Assembly: GCA_024220505.1 (NCBI GenBank)
Contig: JAKZZE010000002.1
Coordinates: 806,001 to 870,000 of the forward strand
Direction of reading: 5' to 3'
Source: Rhizopus arrhizus
Taxonomy: Eukaryota > Mucoromycota > Mucoromycetes > Mucorales > Rhizopodaceae
DNA length: 64,000 nt
A program made the translations under genes and the position numbers. Positions 23,085 through 38,918 of this stretch are shown here, piece after piece. The notes below the pieces were generated by a model. That model searched no databases. It worked only from the letters and a program-made list of their open reading frames with translations, and was not told the origin of the DNA. Within the stretch, counting starts at the first letter, position 1. Every line of letters starts with the position of its first letter.

Positions 23085-23851
23085 ATGGTCAGGTAAAAAC
23101 AAAGAAACCTCTCTACATTTTATTGGAAGCACAAGAAGATCTCTAAAAATTATTAAAAATAGCTTTCAGTGTGATGGTTGTGGTGATGTTGTAAAAAAAC
23201 CAAAGTTACCTTCTCACCGTTGTCATTCAACATTTACTTGCATCGATTGTTCTGTTACTTTCCAGGGACGTTCCTGGGATACACACAAGTCTTGTATGAC
23301 TGAAGCAGAGAAGTTTCAAAAGCATAAATATCAAAATAAGGTAACCTGACCATCAACAACCAATATAATTATATTCATATGTATTTATAAAGCAAAATGC
23401 TGGCAAGGATCAGAATAACAAAAACAACAAGAAGCAAGCTGCTGAAAAGAAAGAGGAAGCAAAACCTGTTTCAATTGTTGACCAATTAAAGAAAAGAAAG
23501 AATGATGAAGAGGAGAGTGGATCCAAGAAGCAAAAGATCGAGGAAAAGAAACAAAAGAGCGAATTAACTGAATGGAGCTCAACCGAACTTGAAAAAGACG
23601 AGACAAAAAGCCTCCAACTTGCATTGAAGCACGTGCTAAAAGATCAGGTAAATTTTATAAATAATTAAACAATGTAAGCACTAATAAAATCTATTAATAA
23701 TTAGAAGCCTATGTGTTTACGCGATGTTCGAAAAAAGACCATCGAATTAATTGAGAAACACCCCAAATTCAAAAAATCTGAGAACTTGAAGAAGTTGTTT
23801 GACAAAAAGTTTAAATTGACATTGGAAAACAACACAATTAAATTTGCATAA
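23085..23851 (+). CDS. LYAR-type C2HC zinc finger nucleolar protein
   Basis: Exons 23085-23092 (8 nt: ATG GTC AG), 23163-23340, 23393-23647, 23705-23851. The tiny first exon gives M-V-S then FQCDGCGDVVKKPKL, which is the exact start pattern of LYAR proteins. Two zinc fingers follow (CDGC...H..C; FTCIDCSVTF...H...C). The middle is Lys-rich (KKRKNDEEESGSKKQKIEEK), a likely nucleolar signal, and the C-terminal domain (CLRDVRKKTIELIEKHP...ENLKKLF) is conserved in the family. LYAR proteins act in ribosome biogenesis and transcription in the nucleolus. About 195 residues. Confidence 0.9.
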
Positions 23852-24000
23852 ACTATCTGGGTTTGAAATTATAGAAGCAGAAAGGCTATTGTTTTATATG
23901 TAGTTGCTAAGTTTTCTATATCCTTAGCGATTTGAATACAAGTAATAAAAATCAAAACTATTTTTATCATCAAGAAAAGATAAAGCTACTATCGGGAATT

Positions 24001-24009
24001 TCTCTCTCT

Positions 24010-24059
<50 letters not shown>
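24001..24059. repeat. (TC)n plus about 45-nt T-tract
   Basis: A long pyrimidine-only tract upstream of the SPRY-RING gene. A second, shorter one (24165-24188) lies closer to its start. Confidence 0.8.
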
Positions 24060-24062
<3 letters not shown>

Positions 24063-24232
24063 TTAGTTTCCATACTGCCCAGGAAGAGATCAGAAACAAT
24101 TTTTCCTGCTTCTTCTTTTTGTTCGATCATTTTTTACTTCCTTAATTTCCTAATTTTTCTTTTCTCTTTCTTTTTTTTTTTTTTTTCTCTCACTCATTTG
24201 CTCTCTTTTTCTCTCACTTGATTTAAAATCAA

Positions 24233-26960
24233 ATGTCTGACAGCGATACAAGCGATCCTGAAGCTGTATCTAATGCAGGTCGTGAAGCCAGACAGGTACT
24301 GGCTGAACACGCTAGTAAGATTGTTGAATATACGTGGAAGAAAATGATGGCAGTAGCTCAAAATCATATTTCGATGGGTAAAATCGATGAGAATGGGCGC
24401 ACAATAACAGATCAAGAAGTTCGTACTGGATTTTATAATCGCGAAAGACAAATGGTACACAATTTAGAAACTCTCTTCAGCATCACTCATGAAAGTAAAT
24501 AACAATAAAACGTATTATGTGCGTTGCATCCACTTTACTAAGAAATATATGTTTACATAAGGTCAAGGTTATCTATCTTTTCTTTCTACACTTACCGCTC
24601 AATTGGATGCTGACAATCCCGTGGCTATGGCATTCTTGAGTCACATACTTGAAAGATCCGCGTTACCAGACAGAGAAACATTGAAACAAGCATCAGATGC
24701 CATCCTTGATAAGCTAAATAAGAAGCCTGGTCGATTACAACGAATGATATCTCTCTTATCTGGACGTTACAGAGACGCTGCTCGGAAAGAGCTTGTTAGA
24801 AAGCAGATAACAAACCATTTTGTTGTCAGTACGTACATGAATCCAGTCCTGAACCCTCTTCAAGTTAAACTCAAGCTGAATTCAGCCATCCTCTGGTCTT
24901 TGCTTGCAGACAAATTTGCCGGCGAATTGTCTACTCATATTTGGCAAGATAAAGTTGGCTCTATCTTGATTGAATCTTTGGCTAATCCTCAAGAAGAAAT
25001 CTTAGTTCGTGTCTTTTCTTTATTAGCTCTTGAAAAATTTGCCGCTACTGGTAGTTTATGAAAATTATAGACAACGATATTCTTTAAATTAATATACAAT
25101 TCTTTTTAGCGCACTGTAAACAACGTATTGATTCGCTTGGAACTAACATGCGAGAACTTTTGCTAGAGATTCTAAAGGAATGTAGTGAAGCTAATTATCG
25201 TATCCTTTTACTTTCCTTTGGTGACAGTAGGCCAATGAGCTCATTGTTTACTCCTCCTGTTGGTCCATTAAGAGAAGAATGGGCTAAGTATGCTCAATTA
25301 AAGATGTGTGCTTTATGGGCTCTTGATCATGCTTTCAAAAATGATAATCAAGTAAGGATTCTATGCATTTAAAAAAAGACTGTGTCTCTTACTTATATTC
25401 TGTGACATAGATCACCTGTCCTTGGGATCTAAAGCGTTTAAGGATTATTCTGAATCCTTATGATGCTACTTCTGGTATGAAATTAACTAATAATGGTCTT
25501 GAGGTAGTGAAAAGAAAAATACCCGATGTGAGACCATGAGAAATTCAATACTCATCACGTTTGAATAGTTACGTAATGATAGAAACCATTTTGAATCTGT
25601 TCGCGCGACAGCATGTGTTAAAAGAGGAAAGTGGTATTATGAAGCGCAGTTATTAAGCCATGGTATTATTCAAATTGGTTGGGCCACTAGTCGTTGTCGC
25701 TTCTCTCCTGATGAAGGTTATGGGGTTGGAGATGATTGTGTTAGTGTTTTTTTCCCTTTAATTGTAAACCTCTATCAGTTAACTTACACAGTTTTTAATA
25801 GAATGGCTTTGCATTTGATACATTTCGTTCTGCAGTTTGGGCTGATGGAATATGTGTTCATCCTAATGGAAATCGTAGAGTTAGATGTTCCGTAGGAGAT
25901 GTAGTCGGTACTCTTTTGGATCTTGACAATGGTGCATGTACTTACTACATTAATGGTAAGGACGTTGGCATGACTGTTGAATTCGAAAATCCTAAGGGTG
26001 CTGCCAAGAGCGGTCAATCGAAAAATGCTCAGGCCACAAATAATACGAGAACCAATAATGCTTCTAGTGCGACCACCAGAACCACCAATACTACTTCCAC
26101 AGCTAACAACGCTAATACAACTGCAACTCATTCAGCTGATCTCCCTTCAACTGAGCACACCATTGTTGACACCGCTAGAACAGCTAGTTCTGGCACTATA
26201 CTTTCAACCTCTAGACCAGCTAATACTACTACCTCTACCACTACAGGAGTATCTGATGATACAACCAGATCAGCTAATAATACTTCTCCGGACAATAATA
26301 TTACTAATCATGTCAATAACACGCCTCTTCTCACCTCTATGGCACCACCTGATCAATTTACTCAGCAACCTTCCCAAAATGGACCCCAAAATCGCAGCAA
26401 ACAAAAAAAAGGTCTAGGACTCTATCCTGCAATCAGCTTGACTACAAATCAGCATGTGCGTGTGAACTTTGGTGATGAGCCTTGGATGTATAGACCTCCT
26501 ATTACTTATCCTTACTGGGGCATCAACCAAGCAGGTGAACTAGATGAATATTTTAAAGAAAAAGTCTATCATTGGGTTCACAAAAGAGGTAGAATTGCTC
26601 ACGGAAAGTCTTTTGGGCCAACAAATACGCAACCTCTTCGTCCGCGTTATGGTGCTGATGAGATCCCTGAGGGTCAGCTACATTTTTCAGACTCTTCCGA
26701 TGAAGAGGACGCTCATGTGCATGCTGATCCTGACGAAGAAGATAAATCTACTACAAACCTTTGTACCATCTGCTATTCCGAGCCAGCTAATATCACTTTG
26801 CTCCCTTGTAAGCATGGCGATATTGGTAGTCAATGCGCTGCTATTATTAACAAATGGTAAGCTTTTTTTTTATAGCTCTATACATATAAAATTCAACTAA
26901 CTCTTTTCTTAAACTAGTCCTTTATGTCGTACAGCAATTCAAAGCAGAAAAGTAAAATGA
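24233..26960 (+). CDS. SPRY and RING domain protein (RSPRY1-like E3 ligase)
   Basis: Exons 24233-24494, 24562-25053, 25110-25351, 25411-25503, 25569-25739, 25802-26856, 26918-26960. An alpha-helical N-terminal half (residues 1 to about 360) leads into a SPRY/B30.2 fold: KRGKWYYEAQLLSHG, IQIGWATSRC, GYGVGDD, VGTLLDLDNGACTYYINGKD. A Thr/Asn-rich low-complexity linker follows, then a conserved LYPAISLTTNQHVRVNFG block, and a C-terminal RING: CTICYSEPA...LLPCKH...C...CPLCR. The last RING Cys pair is in the final exon, joined as W/C at the TG|T split. This architecture matches RSPRY1, a predicted ubiquitin ligase with substrate recognition through SPRY. All introns keep frame, and no motif is lost. 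Confidence 0.88.
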
Positions 26961-27074
26961 TAAAGTTTTTTTTATAAGAGAATAATGGGCAACCATCATT
27001 CTGAGTTTATTTAAAGTCAACTTTTTGGGTGAGACTGATTAAAAAAAAAAAATTAAAAAAATTAAGGGTATGAT

Positions 27075-27860
27075 TTTTTTTTGTTGTTGCATACATAATG
27101 CGTGAGTTGGCTAGGATGTAGAATCTAGTCGGTGCGGAGTTGGTCGCGGTGGAGGAGGTGACAGCTCAGAATTGAGACGCAATACCATGCAATCCAGCTG
27201 TTGATTAAGGGTTGTGGGCGTGAAGCAAGTGCCGTTGAATACATGGTTCCAATGAGCACTCCAAATAGTATGGAGAATGCAACCCAAAAGAGAAAGAACA
27301 GAAATGTTGGGAATGACTGGGCTAGTTTCGAATTCGGCCATACCCAACGACAATGTCAGGACAGAAGTTTGCATTTGATCACTAGACAGTTGTAATGAGG
27401 AAAGTATCGATGTAGTGCAGCAGACGATAGAGAAGATTTAAAAGTGCATTCAAAGAAAAAATGCGTAATGTCATCTTCAAAGTTGCAGAAGATATAAGCA
27501 GCGGAGGAATGTACAGTCGGTATTCGTGAATGCAACAGTTGTTTACAAGGAATGGCCTTATGAAGTAACCGGAACCAGGTTGTACGAGTAGGCAGAGGTA
27601 ACGGAAGCTTCCAGAACTTCAACCGCTTGGGCTGTGGAATAGGAGGGTGGAACGCCTTGGGAGGAAACAGGTAGTCGCGATAAGCAACTGGCCGAAAGTG
27701 AGTTCCAAAGGATGCAACGATTTGGAGACTATGAGTACATAACGGGACATAGTTGGTAGGGCCTTCAACAGTCTCGGGTGGAACTAAACCAGGCAAGCAA
27801 AGACGAAGAAGGAAAGGGTTCATACGCAATTTGATAAATTTTTACAAGAGCTCTAAGCTC
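27075..27860 (-). pseudogene. LINE (non-LTR retrotransposon) 3' fragment
   Basis: On the minus strand the frame from about 27829 reads LPTRTTWFRLLHKAIPCKQL, CNFEDDITHFFFEC, and, after a shift at 27358, LLGCILHTIWSAHWNHVF. W-x-R-L-x-H-x-x-I-P...C..C...H.F..C is the zf-RVT motif found after the reverse transcriptase in many LINEs. Stops and shifts break it. Downstream (27069-27090 in plus coordinates) is a T-run that is the A-tail of the element on the minus strand. The reverse transcriptase itself is absent (5' truncation). Confidence 0.75.
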
Positions 27861-28524
27861 GAGTTTTATTACGGTGCCTGAAAAGTGGACACGGAAAATT
27901 GTTTTAGGGAGTTTTCTTAATAAATTGTTTTTTTTTATGAAGAGGATTAGTAAACATAAAGAACGTAAACAAAATATAAAGATGTAAACGAGGTGATCTG
28001 GAAAGTTGTTTGCGTGTAAGAAGCACAGGAGAATATCAATGACTAGCGAATGTTCCTGCAAGAAGACATGTGTTTGATATTTAGCAAAAGCAGAAGCTAA
28101 AGAACAGTTATCAGATCACCAGTAAAAGAGCACTGGGTAAAATAAGAGAAGATACAGTAGTGATGAAACGATTTTTAAGGAAAGCCAAGAAAAGGCACAT
28201 AGCGAATAAAGTCCGTTGAAAATAAATTGAATTGGAAAGAAGGGCGTGCCAAAAGATTTGAGGGTAAATAAAAGAAAAATGTAAAGGTAGAATAATAAAA
28301 AGATGAAGACAATCTAATGGTATTTGTAAGACGGTATACTATTTCTCATTGTATTGAGCACATCTTATTTAATAAATTGTCAACTATTGCTTTGCAAGTA
28401 TAAAGTTAAAACATAAGGATGCTTGCAACAGTGCTTTCCTAATAATGTTTAAATAATCAAAAAGGGATTTTGATTCCAAAAAAAGAGAGATAAATGATCC
28501 AACCCTTCTATTAATACTTTTTAT
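27861..28524. other. Intergenic, no supported gene
   Basis: About 660 bp between the LINE fragment and the bL21m gene. A weak minus-strand frame at 27765-28061 partly overlaps the LINE start. Nothing else is recognisable. Confidence 0.5.
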
Positions 28525-29152
28525 TTAAAGTACATCTACTTTAGAAATTCTTAAAACTGTATGTGTTTGTTTATGCTCAATGGTACGTTTGTAATTCTTT
28601 CTTCTCTTTTTCTTTACAATTCTGATTAATTTACTTTTTGTGTGTTCAATAACTGTAGCGTTGATGTCAAAAATATGCTCAGGAACGTAAGGTGTTCCTT
28701 TGAGTGAATAATCTTTTGAGCCCAATTCACGTACTTTGTCTAATTTGAGTACATCGCCAACTTTTACATCTTTCAAACGGTTAACAATTACTTTATCATT
28801 CTTTGTAATTAAAAAGGGTCGACCGGCAATATCAGCTACTGCATAATAACGTAATTGTTCACGAAGTCTTTGAATTAATGTTGCATTTTCTGAACATGGG
28901 ACTGCTGCTGTTTGAACCTGACGATAAATATCTATTTTGAATTATATAAATTTTCCATTATTCAGAATAAAGAGTTTTTTTTTTATTATATATATAAGAT
29001 ATACTTTGTATAGGTTGCTTAACAACAGAAGCTAATGAACAAGTGGAAGAAAAAGTATGGGCTAAGTATTTGTTATATATGTGTATCATTTCACTCCTCT
29101 CCTCACCTTTAGTTGCAATTGAGGTTATTCCTCTAAAAATTCCAGAAAACAT
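28525..29152 (-). CDS. Mitochondrial ribosomal protein bL21m
   Basis: Exons 29107-29152, 29005-29061, 28525-28907. The joined protein is 161 residues. The N-terminus MFSGIFRGITSIATKAHTF is a basic presequence. The body has LREQLRYYAVADIAGRPFLI, DVKVGDVLKLDKVRELGSKD, then FDINATVIEHTKSKLIRIVK and a C-terminal basic KKRRKNYKRTIEHKQ...TVLRIS, the standard L21 fold (large subunit protein, 23S rRNA binding). The acceptor of the last intron was taken at CAAACAG (28908-28910), which keeps frame; the alternative CGTCAG acceptor does not. Family length fits. Confidence 0.9.
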
Positions 29153-29412
29153 AATAACAGACAAACAGGGTTATTTTTTTTGGAAATTATTTTTTGAAAA
29201 AAAGACTTGTGACTCAATTCTGTAAAAGTCACAAGCAAGGATATTGTTGAGAATGCAATATAAGAAAACGCTTGCTTAGTACCCTTCTTTCTTATTTAGA
29301 CTATATTGAATAAAGGGAAAGATAGACATTTATATAGAGCTTTCTTTTCATAATGCAGGATGATTGGTGTTGCAAAGCCATTATCTAATGGTGCTTTTTT
29401 TTTTTGTTCTTG

Positions 29413-32575
<3,163 letters not shown>

Positions 32576-32873
32576 TACTTGTATTTAATGAACAATTAGG
32601 TTGACTAAATACACAAAGAAAATAAGACTAAAAAAAGAAGAAAGAAAAAACAGAGCATATTAGAAAAACAGAAAATTAAGAAATGCTTAAAGTTGGCTCA
32701 AATGATGATATGGAAATTCTATTTATGAGCAACGCTCAAGTATTCCATTTTGCTTCTTTATGCCTCTTTCCACAACTTTTTATGTGCAAAAGGAATGTTT
32801 ATTCTCAGCTTATTCGGAGTTTCAGAGTATGGCATCATTCTGACACGCACTTTTTCTCCTTCTTCTTTTCATT

Positions 32874-34519
32874 ATGGGTCAATCAAATACAAAACCACAC
32901 GTAGAAAAAGCAGAAACATTCAATCCAAATGGATATTTATCAAAAGTTGAACTTGTTTCAATAAAGTGCGTATTTAATTCTTTAAAAAGTGACTTTCCTG
33001 ACAATTTTCATTGTCTTGAACCTAAACAATTTCTGGTATAATGGATTCTACTCTTTAAATGAGAAAAAAAAGAAAAACTAAAAAATAAAATAAGGAACGG
33101 CTTGGATTACCGAAGGAAATAGAAGAAGCAGGTGTCCTACTGTTTAAAGCACTTTCTTATTTGGGATCTTTTCCTTCTTCCATAGTCAAAGGCCCAGTTC
33201 CACTCTCACTTCACGCCTTTCTTACAGCCTTTGTGGTTCTTGTAGGTCGATTGGATAAACCAGACCACCCATTATCCGAATTACTCTTTTTTCAAGCCTT
33301 ATCTATTTTACCAAATCCTGAACAAGAGGAACAAGAGCAAGTAAAAATTGAAGAAGCAACAAATACACTCGAGCCTCCTACTCAACCAGGGCATGCAAGA
33401 GGCCTATCCCTCGAAACATTAGGCATTGATTTTAGCGATCTGGACGTGGATACAGCAGGTCAAAAAGAAGAAAATAAAGGACCTGAGATATTGTGCAGGG
33501 ATATGGTAGAACTACTTATACTGCTGCTATGGCTTGGAGGAAATGATGATTTAGCCGAGAATGAAAAGATTGCAAAAAGTAGTATAAATCACCTTGAAAA
33601 GAGTAAGGATGGTACATGTATTTCATATAAAGTATTTTGTGAGTGGAAATCAACCTTTTCACCACATATCTTCAAGCCTATCCAATCCTTTCTCATTCAA
33701 TCTTTTGCCTACGTTGAACCCAACAAGTTACAACGAGTATTACCAGAAGACGCGATACCGAGGGTGGATAAGACTGACATATTGACGCATATGCATTGCA
33801 CCTTGATTTCTTGGGCGCTTCCTGAAAAGACGCTGAATGTCAAGCAGTGGACAAGGCTCTATTCTTCTCAACAAGATGGGTTTTCTATGAATCGATTCGA
33901 AAACCACGTATTCAAATACCCAGGACCTACTTTATTGGTCATGAATATAGAAGCAAGAGCCCCCAGAAGGTACTCCATCCAAAACACTAGTGATGCCAAT
34001 AAAACACAATACATGCTCGTTGGCGCGTATGTACCACAAGCATGGAAGAACTCAAAGCATTTTTGGGGCACACACGAATGCTTTTTATTTGAACTCGAGC
34101 CACATTTTGATATTTATCGTCCCAAATCACAAAACGATCACTATATATATTACAATCACGACACAGGTGTTGGATTTGGAGCAAGAGAAGAACAAGGGTT
34201 TTCAGAGTTTATTATTTCATTACAGAATACATTACAAGAAGGGGTCTATGAAAATGAAGCTTATCCAGGTTGTCCAACATTTGAAAGCGGGACAAGAAAG
34301 AATCAAGATTTTAAATACTTGTTTGAAACAGAGAATATTGAAGTATTTGGATTGGGCACTGAAAAAGATAAATATAAGCAATTAAAAGAGTGGGAGTTTG
34401 ATAAAAAGGAGGCATTGCGAAGATCGGGATTAAATATTAGACAGTCTGATGGACAGTTGGATAAAGAATTGTTAAAAATGGCAGGTATTATTGACGAAGA
34501 CAAGAGGCAAGATAGGTAA
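32874..34519 (+). CDS. TLD domain protein, Rtc5-like
   Basis: Exons 32874-33035 and 33095-34519 give 528 residues. The protein begins MGQSN, a good N-myristoylation signal, as in yeast Rtc5. The C-terminal half is a TLD fold: WTRLYSSQQDGFSMNRFENH, GPTLLVMNIEA, VGAYVPQAWKNSKHFWG, CFLFELEPHFDIY, IYYNHDTGVGFGA, and a final CPTFESG...F..ENIEVFGLG. TLD proteins bind the V-ATPase; Rtc5 in yeast sits on the vacuole through myristate and promotes V-ATPase disassembly. The start at 32874 is preferred over the long frame at 33161 because exon 1 joins perfectly. A poly-A run follows the stop. It is convergent with the Zn2Cys6 gene. Confidence 0.9.
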
Positions 34520-34534
34520 AAAAAAAAAAAAAGG

Positions 34535-36331
34535 TTATTGATCAGATTCTTCTATTTGTAATTGCTGTAATTGTTCTTGTAATAAAGTGTGTTCTTGTGG
34601 CATTATCAACCCATTCCATTCTTTGTCTTGTACTAGAGGAGAATTTAAACATAGCGGTGTTGATGGAGATGAACAATTCGTAGACGGCATAAGGGTTTGC
34701 TGTCGTGGTCTTAAGCTAAAGTAGTCTAATTGCTGTGGCTGTGGTTGTTGCTCATAAGGAGAACTAGGGGTTGTTATACGATCCAAAGTCAACTGTCCTA
34801 ACAGTTCGTTCAGTTGCTGATCAAGTCTTGAGTCAATTGGCGATTGAATAGAGTTAATAATTAGTCGAATATTTTCCACACAATCAAAAGTGTTTGAAAG
34901 AATGTGTATCTGTAAGCAAAGTAGAAGGGCAAAGATAGCCATACGCTTGCTTTGTATTGCACTTGAAAAACCAGAGTGCTTTATCCATTTCTGAACCATA
35001 ACTTGTAATCTGTAAGAGGTTTCTATAGCATCTTGATAGTGATGATGATAGTTACGTAGTAACAGTAGTAGATAAAGTGTGTCATAGATTACAGCGTTAT
35101 ATAGAATAAGGATATCAATTCTATCTTGTTGTGAAACCAGAGCATTTTGTGTGACAGGATTGAGAGAATCATGCCAGTGCTGTCTTGTTGTCTTGAATTG
35201 GTCAATACAAATGATGTGAGATACAGATCCAGTAATCATACTTTGAACAGTGTGAGAATAAAGGACAGATAGGTTAACTATTTGAGAGAAGCGATTGATA
35301 AGAGCAGGACCATCTTGTTCTTGTAATTCTTCGTCCAGTGGCTGTGGTAAATCAGCAGGCAAGTCAATTTGAATGTATAAATCATAAAGAGTTGAATCAG
35401 ATAAGTTAGAAAGCGCAATAGATGTGAAAAGTATCCATCGAGCACGAAGGATCATTTCTGATTGCTGTTGATGCTGAAATAATACATGAGAGGGTAGCTG
35501 GTTTAATAAAGTATGTGCTAATTGAAGGTAATGTGATGCTTTGTTATTGTATTTGTACATTAATAAAAGTGATTGAACCGTGTCTAATCGAACAGGTAAC
35601 ATTGGAAGCGAGAATTTGGACGATGTAAGATAAAGCTCTTTTCTTGCTAGTTGATAGAATGAATCTGATAACTTACAAGTTGAGGCTGACATCATAATAG
35701 CATAGCGTAATGGTTTAGATAATAAGTTTCTGTCTTTTGAATGAATATTCATTATACATTGTTTGAATAAGAGTGGATAAGCTGGATGCACAGATTCGAA
35801 ATAGTCTTTAAATAAACTTGTTTCTAATTCAATTGATGGTTCTGTTATACTATCTGAATAATTATAGTTGTGTTGATAGTCATAATTGAATGTTGACATT
35901 TCATAAGCTGCTTGACCATTTTTAATTACCAAAAGAGGATACTTTGATTGAAATTCTTGGTAGTTCATTGGGATACATATTGTAGGTGTTAATAAAATTG
36001 TTTCTTCTGTTTGAGGTGTGCCTTTAATTGTACTGACAGGAGAGAATATGCAAATCATTTGATGCTTTTTACAGTTACTACAAGTACCTGAACCTGGAAT
36101 TCCTATATCGCATCTAGATTATCATTGTTAACAAGAGAAAAAAAAAAAGCAAGTAAAAATAACATTTTATTTTATTTTTACACATTAAAATAATGTGTGT
36201 TCATTTTACTTTGATTTACGTCGTCTACAGAAATCACAGGCACGAGACACTTTAAGTTTTTTATATCTGCTCGGATCATTCATATCTACAAAGTGAAACT
36301 CTACTGGCTTCTTCTTTCGCTGTAAGCTCAT
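34535..36331 (-). CDS. Zn2Cys6 fungal transcription factor
   Basis: Exons 36210-36331 and 34535-36113 (566 residues). Exon 1 ends in SRACDFCRRRKSK and exon 2 supplies the rest of the cluster, CDIGIPGSGTCSNC...C: the six-cysteine binuclear zinc cluster with a basic patch. The intron splits the cluster after its second cysteine, a common position. After a short spacer comes a fungal-specific middle homology region (FKDYFESVHPAYPLLFK to SSMILRARWILFTSIALS), alpha-helical, and a C-terminal Gln-rich tail ending QQLQIEESDQ. It is a nuclear DNA-binding regulator with unknown target. Its neighbours do not suggest a cluster. Confidence 0.88.
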
Positions 36332-36628
36332 TTTTTTTTATTTTTATATTTTACAATAAAAAAAGAAAAGAAAAGAATAAAAAAAAAGAAAAAAAAAAAA
36401 AAAAAAGAAAAAGAACAAGTTCGAGATCTTTTCCCATTTCCTTTCTTGATTTAATTGCCGCAAACACCCACAGTACCGTCTTTACTGGTGCATTACAGTG
36501 AAAAGAATGGGATTTTTTAAATATTTAAAATTTTACTGACATTTTTCTCAAATAATAAGAGAAAGACTCAAATATAAAGCATAAATCCTACCCATAATTT
36601 TTCATTCTTCTTTTCCTTTAATTTTATT

Positions 36629-38605
36629 ATGAAGCTAACATTCATAGCTGCGGCTCTTGCTTCTGTCATTGCCTTATGTGAAGGCTCAAGTAAAATGGTG
36701 ATTGGGTAATAATTTATATGTACATTACCTTACTTTCCCCTTTTTTTGCTTAATTTTTTTTTTTTTTTCTCATAGATATTTTCCAAACTGGCTATATGCA
36801 AACTATCCTGTTGAGAATATACCATATACAAAGTATACGCACATCAATTATGGTAAAGGGAAAAAAAGTATTGGTAATTTGACGTGTCAGTAATATTATT
36901 ATTGCTAGCTTTTGCCATTTTGAACAACCCCGACAATCTTCCTTCTTTCACAGATGATTGGGCTGTCGAAAGCTCCTTTCCAAAACTTGTTCAGATGGCA
37001 CATCAGAGTAAAACCAAAGTTTTGCTATCCGTAGGTGGTTGGACAGGTTCTAAAAGGTTCAGTCCAATGGTTGCCTCAAAAGAATCCCGTAGGGATTTCA
37101 TCAATTGGAATATAGAGTTTATGGAAAAATACAACACAGACGGTGTAGACATTGATTGGGAATATCCTGGAAAACAAGCAGCAGGATGTAATGAAGTTGC
37201 TGATAACGATGCTGATAATTTTTTATTGCTGTTAAAGGAGCTACGTCTAGCATTAGATATAAACTTTCCTCAACAACATAAAGAAATTTCTATGGCTGTT
37301 CACGTTCAGCCTTTTGTTAGATCAGGTACTCCTATGTCTGATGTTAAAGAATTTGTACCTTATTTTGATCATGTTAATATAATGACTTATGGTAAAGAAA
37401 ATTTATTATATTTTTATTCTTGTATTGATTCCGTTAAACAGACATGAATGGTGCTTGGGCTCCTACAACAGGTCCAAATGCTCCCTTCAAATACCTGGAA
37501 GGCAAAGGTGCGCCTTTTTCATTTACAGAGAGTATCAAACAATGGAAACTAGCTGGTGTACCAAGTGAAAAGATCACAGCTGGTTTAGCATTTTATGGTC
37601 GTGCCATGAAGGCTAATGTGAATATGATTACTGACCCTACCAATCAATATCAGCCTTCTCAATTAGGTGCTCCCAAAGGCGATTCAGATGATGCCTATTG
37701 GCAAGACCCTTATTGTAATGTTGAACCTGGAGGACTTTCTGGTAAATTAGTATTATTGTAAAAAGGCCGAAAAGGCTCAATTCGTGTTATTAGGTATTTG
37801 GAAGTGGTCTAATCTTCGTAAAGAAGGTATTTTAAAGGATGATTTTGTTACACCAGGGGAAGGCTGGGTTCGGCACTGGGACGATGTAACACAGACCCCT
37901 TGGTTATTCAATCCTACTACACAGCACTATATTACTTACGATGATCCTCAATCTTTAAATATTAAAGTACAGCATGCTTTATGTGAAGATTTGGCCGGTG
38001 TTATGGTTTGGTAATAGCTAATTACTCTAAAGTTTGATATGCATATTTATACTTTTATGTATAGGGATATCCATCAAGATAACGGTGAGCTTTTGAACGT
38101 TATCACCAAGATTCATGAATCTGCCAATCCTTCTGTTTGTCAAGCATTTGCACTAGGCACTGTCCCCAAGATGGAAAACAACAAACCTTATTCTTCTAAT
38201 CCTCCTTCTGTCGACTCAAATGGCAATTATAATGATGAATATGAAGGTCTTGATGAATGGTCACCTCAAGATACAACAATTCAAACTGTGCTTTTATCTA
38301 GTCAAGCTGCCTCCAGAGCTTCTGCTACAAGCCAATCCGCTGTATTTTCTTCTGCTGCACCTAAAATCTCTTCAGTCAGAGCATCTGCTACCATAGTTGC
38401 TAGTATTGCCCCCACTGAAGCATTAGGTCAAGCAGAATCTACACCAAATGCCTTATTTGCCGGGCAGAGATGTTCAGTACCCGGTCAATCAAAATGTGCC
38501 AAGTCTGGTTATTCAGGTCAATGGCTAACTTGTAACTTTAATCAATGGATTGTGCGTGAATGTTCGGCGGGACTTGTTTGTATTGATGATAAAGGTAAAA
38601 ATTGA
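36629..38605 (+). CDS. Secreted GH18 chitinase with C-terminal CBM19-like module
   Basis: Six exons: 36629-36705, 36776-36852, 36909-37391, 37442-37741, 37794-38010, 38065-38605 (564 residues). A signal peptide (MKLTFIAAALASVIALCEG) leads the mature protein. The GH18 signature DGVDIDWEYP begins at residue 129, with the catalytic acid at Glu136. SVGGWTGS and MTYDMNGAW, the latter spanning an intron, are also family motifs. After the barrel comes a Ser/Ala-rich linker and a cysteine-rich end, CSVPGQSKCAKSGYSGQW...C...C...C, like the chitin-binding CBM19 module. It would hydrolyse chitin in the cell wall or outside the cell. The last bases after GAT AAA G resemble a donor, so a short further exon cannot be excluded. 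Confidence 0.92.
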
Positions 38606-38655
38606 GATAGACAGATTGTAGTAGTAAAGCTCATATAAAAAGCAGTAGGTAGTCT

Positions 38656-38859
38656 TTATTGTGATTTCCCTCCAAACAAGCCTCGTAACCATATCATGCA
38701 TGTTAAATCACTGAGCAAATCTGTATCCATGTCATCCATGGTAGCTAAGCCTTCATCACTAGCTGAACCAAGTGAAATCAAGAAAAAAGATTCACCTATA
38801 AAGGACAACCACAAGTATTCATTGGCTGTAGAGAGACCCATTGAACAAGCAGCCCTCAT
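38656..38859 (-). CDS. Small hypothetical protein
   Basis: 67 codons between the convergent chitinase and the SNF2-like gene. It has a hydrophobic stretch (YLWLSFIGESFFLISLG) and an acidic middle (DDMDTDLLSD). A GT...TTTATAG pair inside it could be a 45-nt intron that removes the hydrophobic part in frame. No family was recognised, and a 3' UTR origin is possible. Confidence 0.3.
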   Translation of the reverse strand: MRAACSMGLSTANEYLWLSFIGESFFLISLGSASDEGLATMDDMDTDLLSDLTCMIWLRGLFGGKSQ

Positions 38860-38918
38860 TTAATTTTTTTTTAACAATAACTTATTTATTAAAAACATAA
38901 ACATACAAAAATGACTAT

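Noticed and set aside
26004..26417. Leu/Pro-rich plus-strand frame over the Thr/Asn-rich linker of the SPRY-RING gene
   Set aside because: Repetitive ACN/AAT codons of the linker create open frames in all registers; composition is non-natural.
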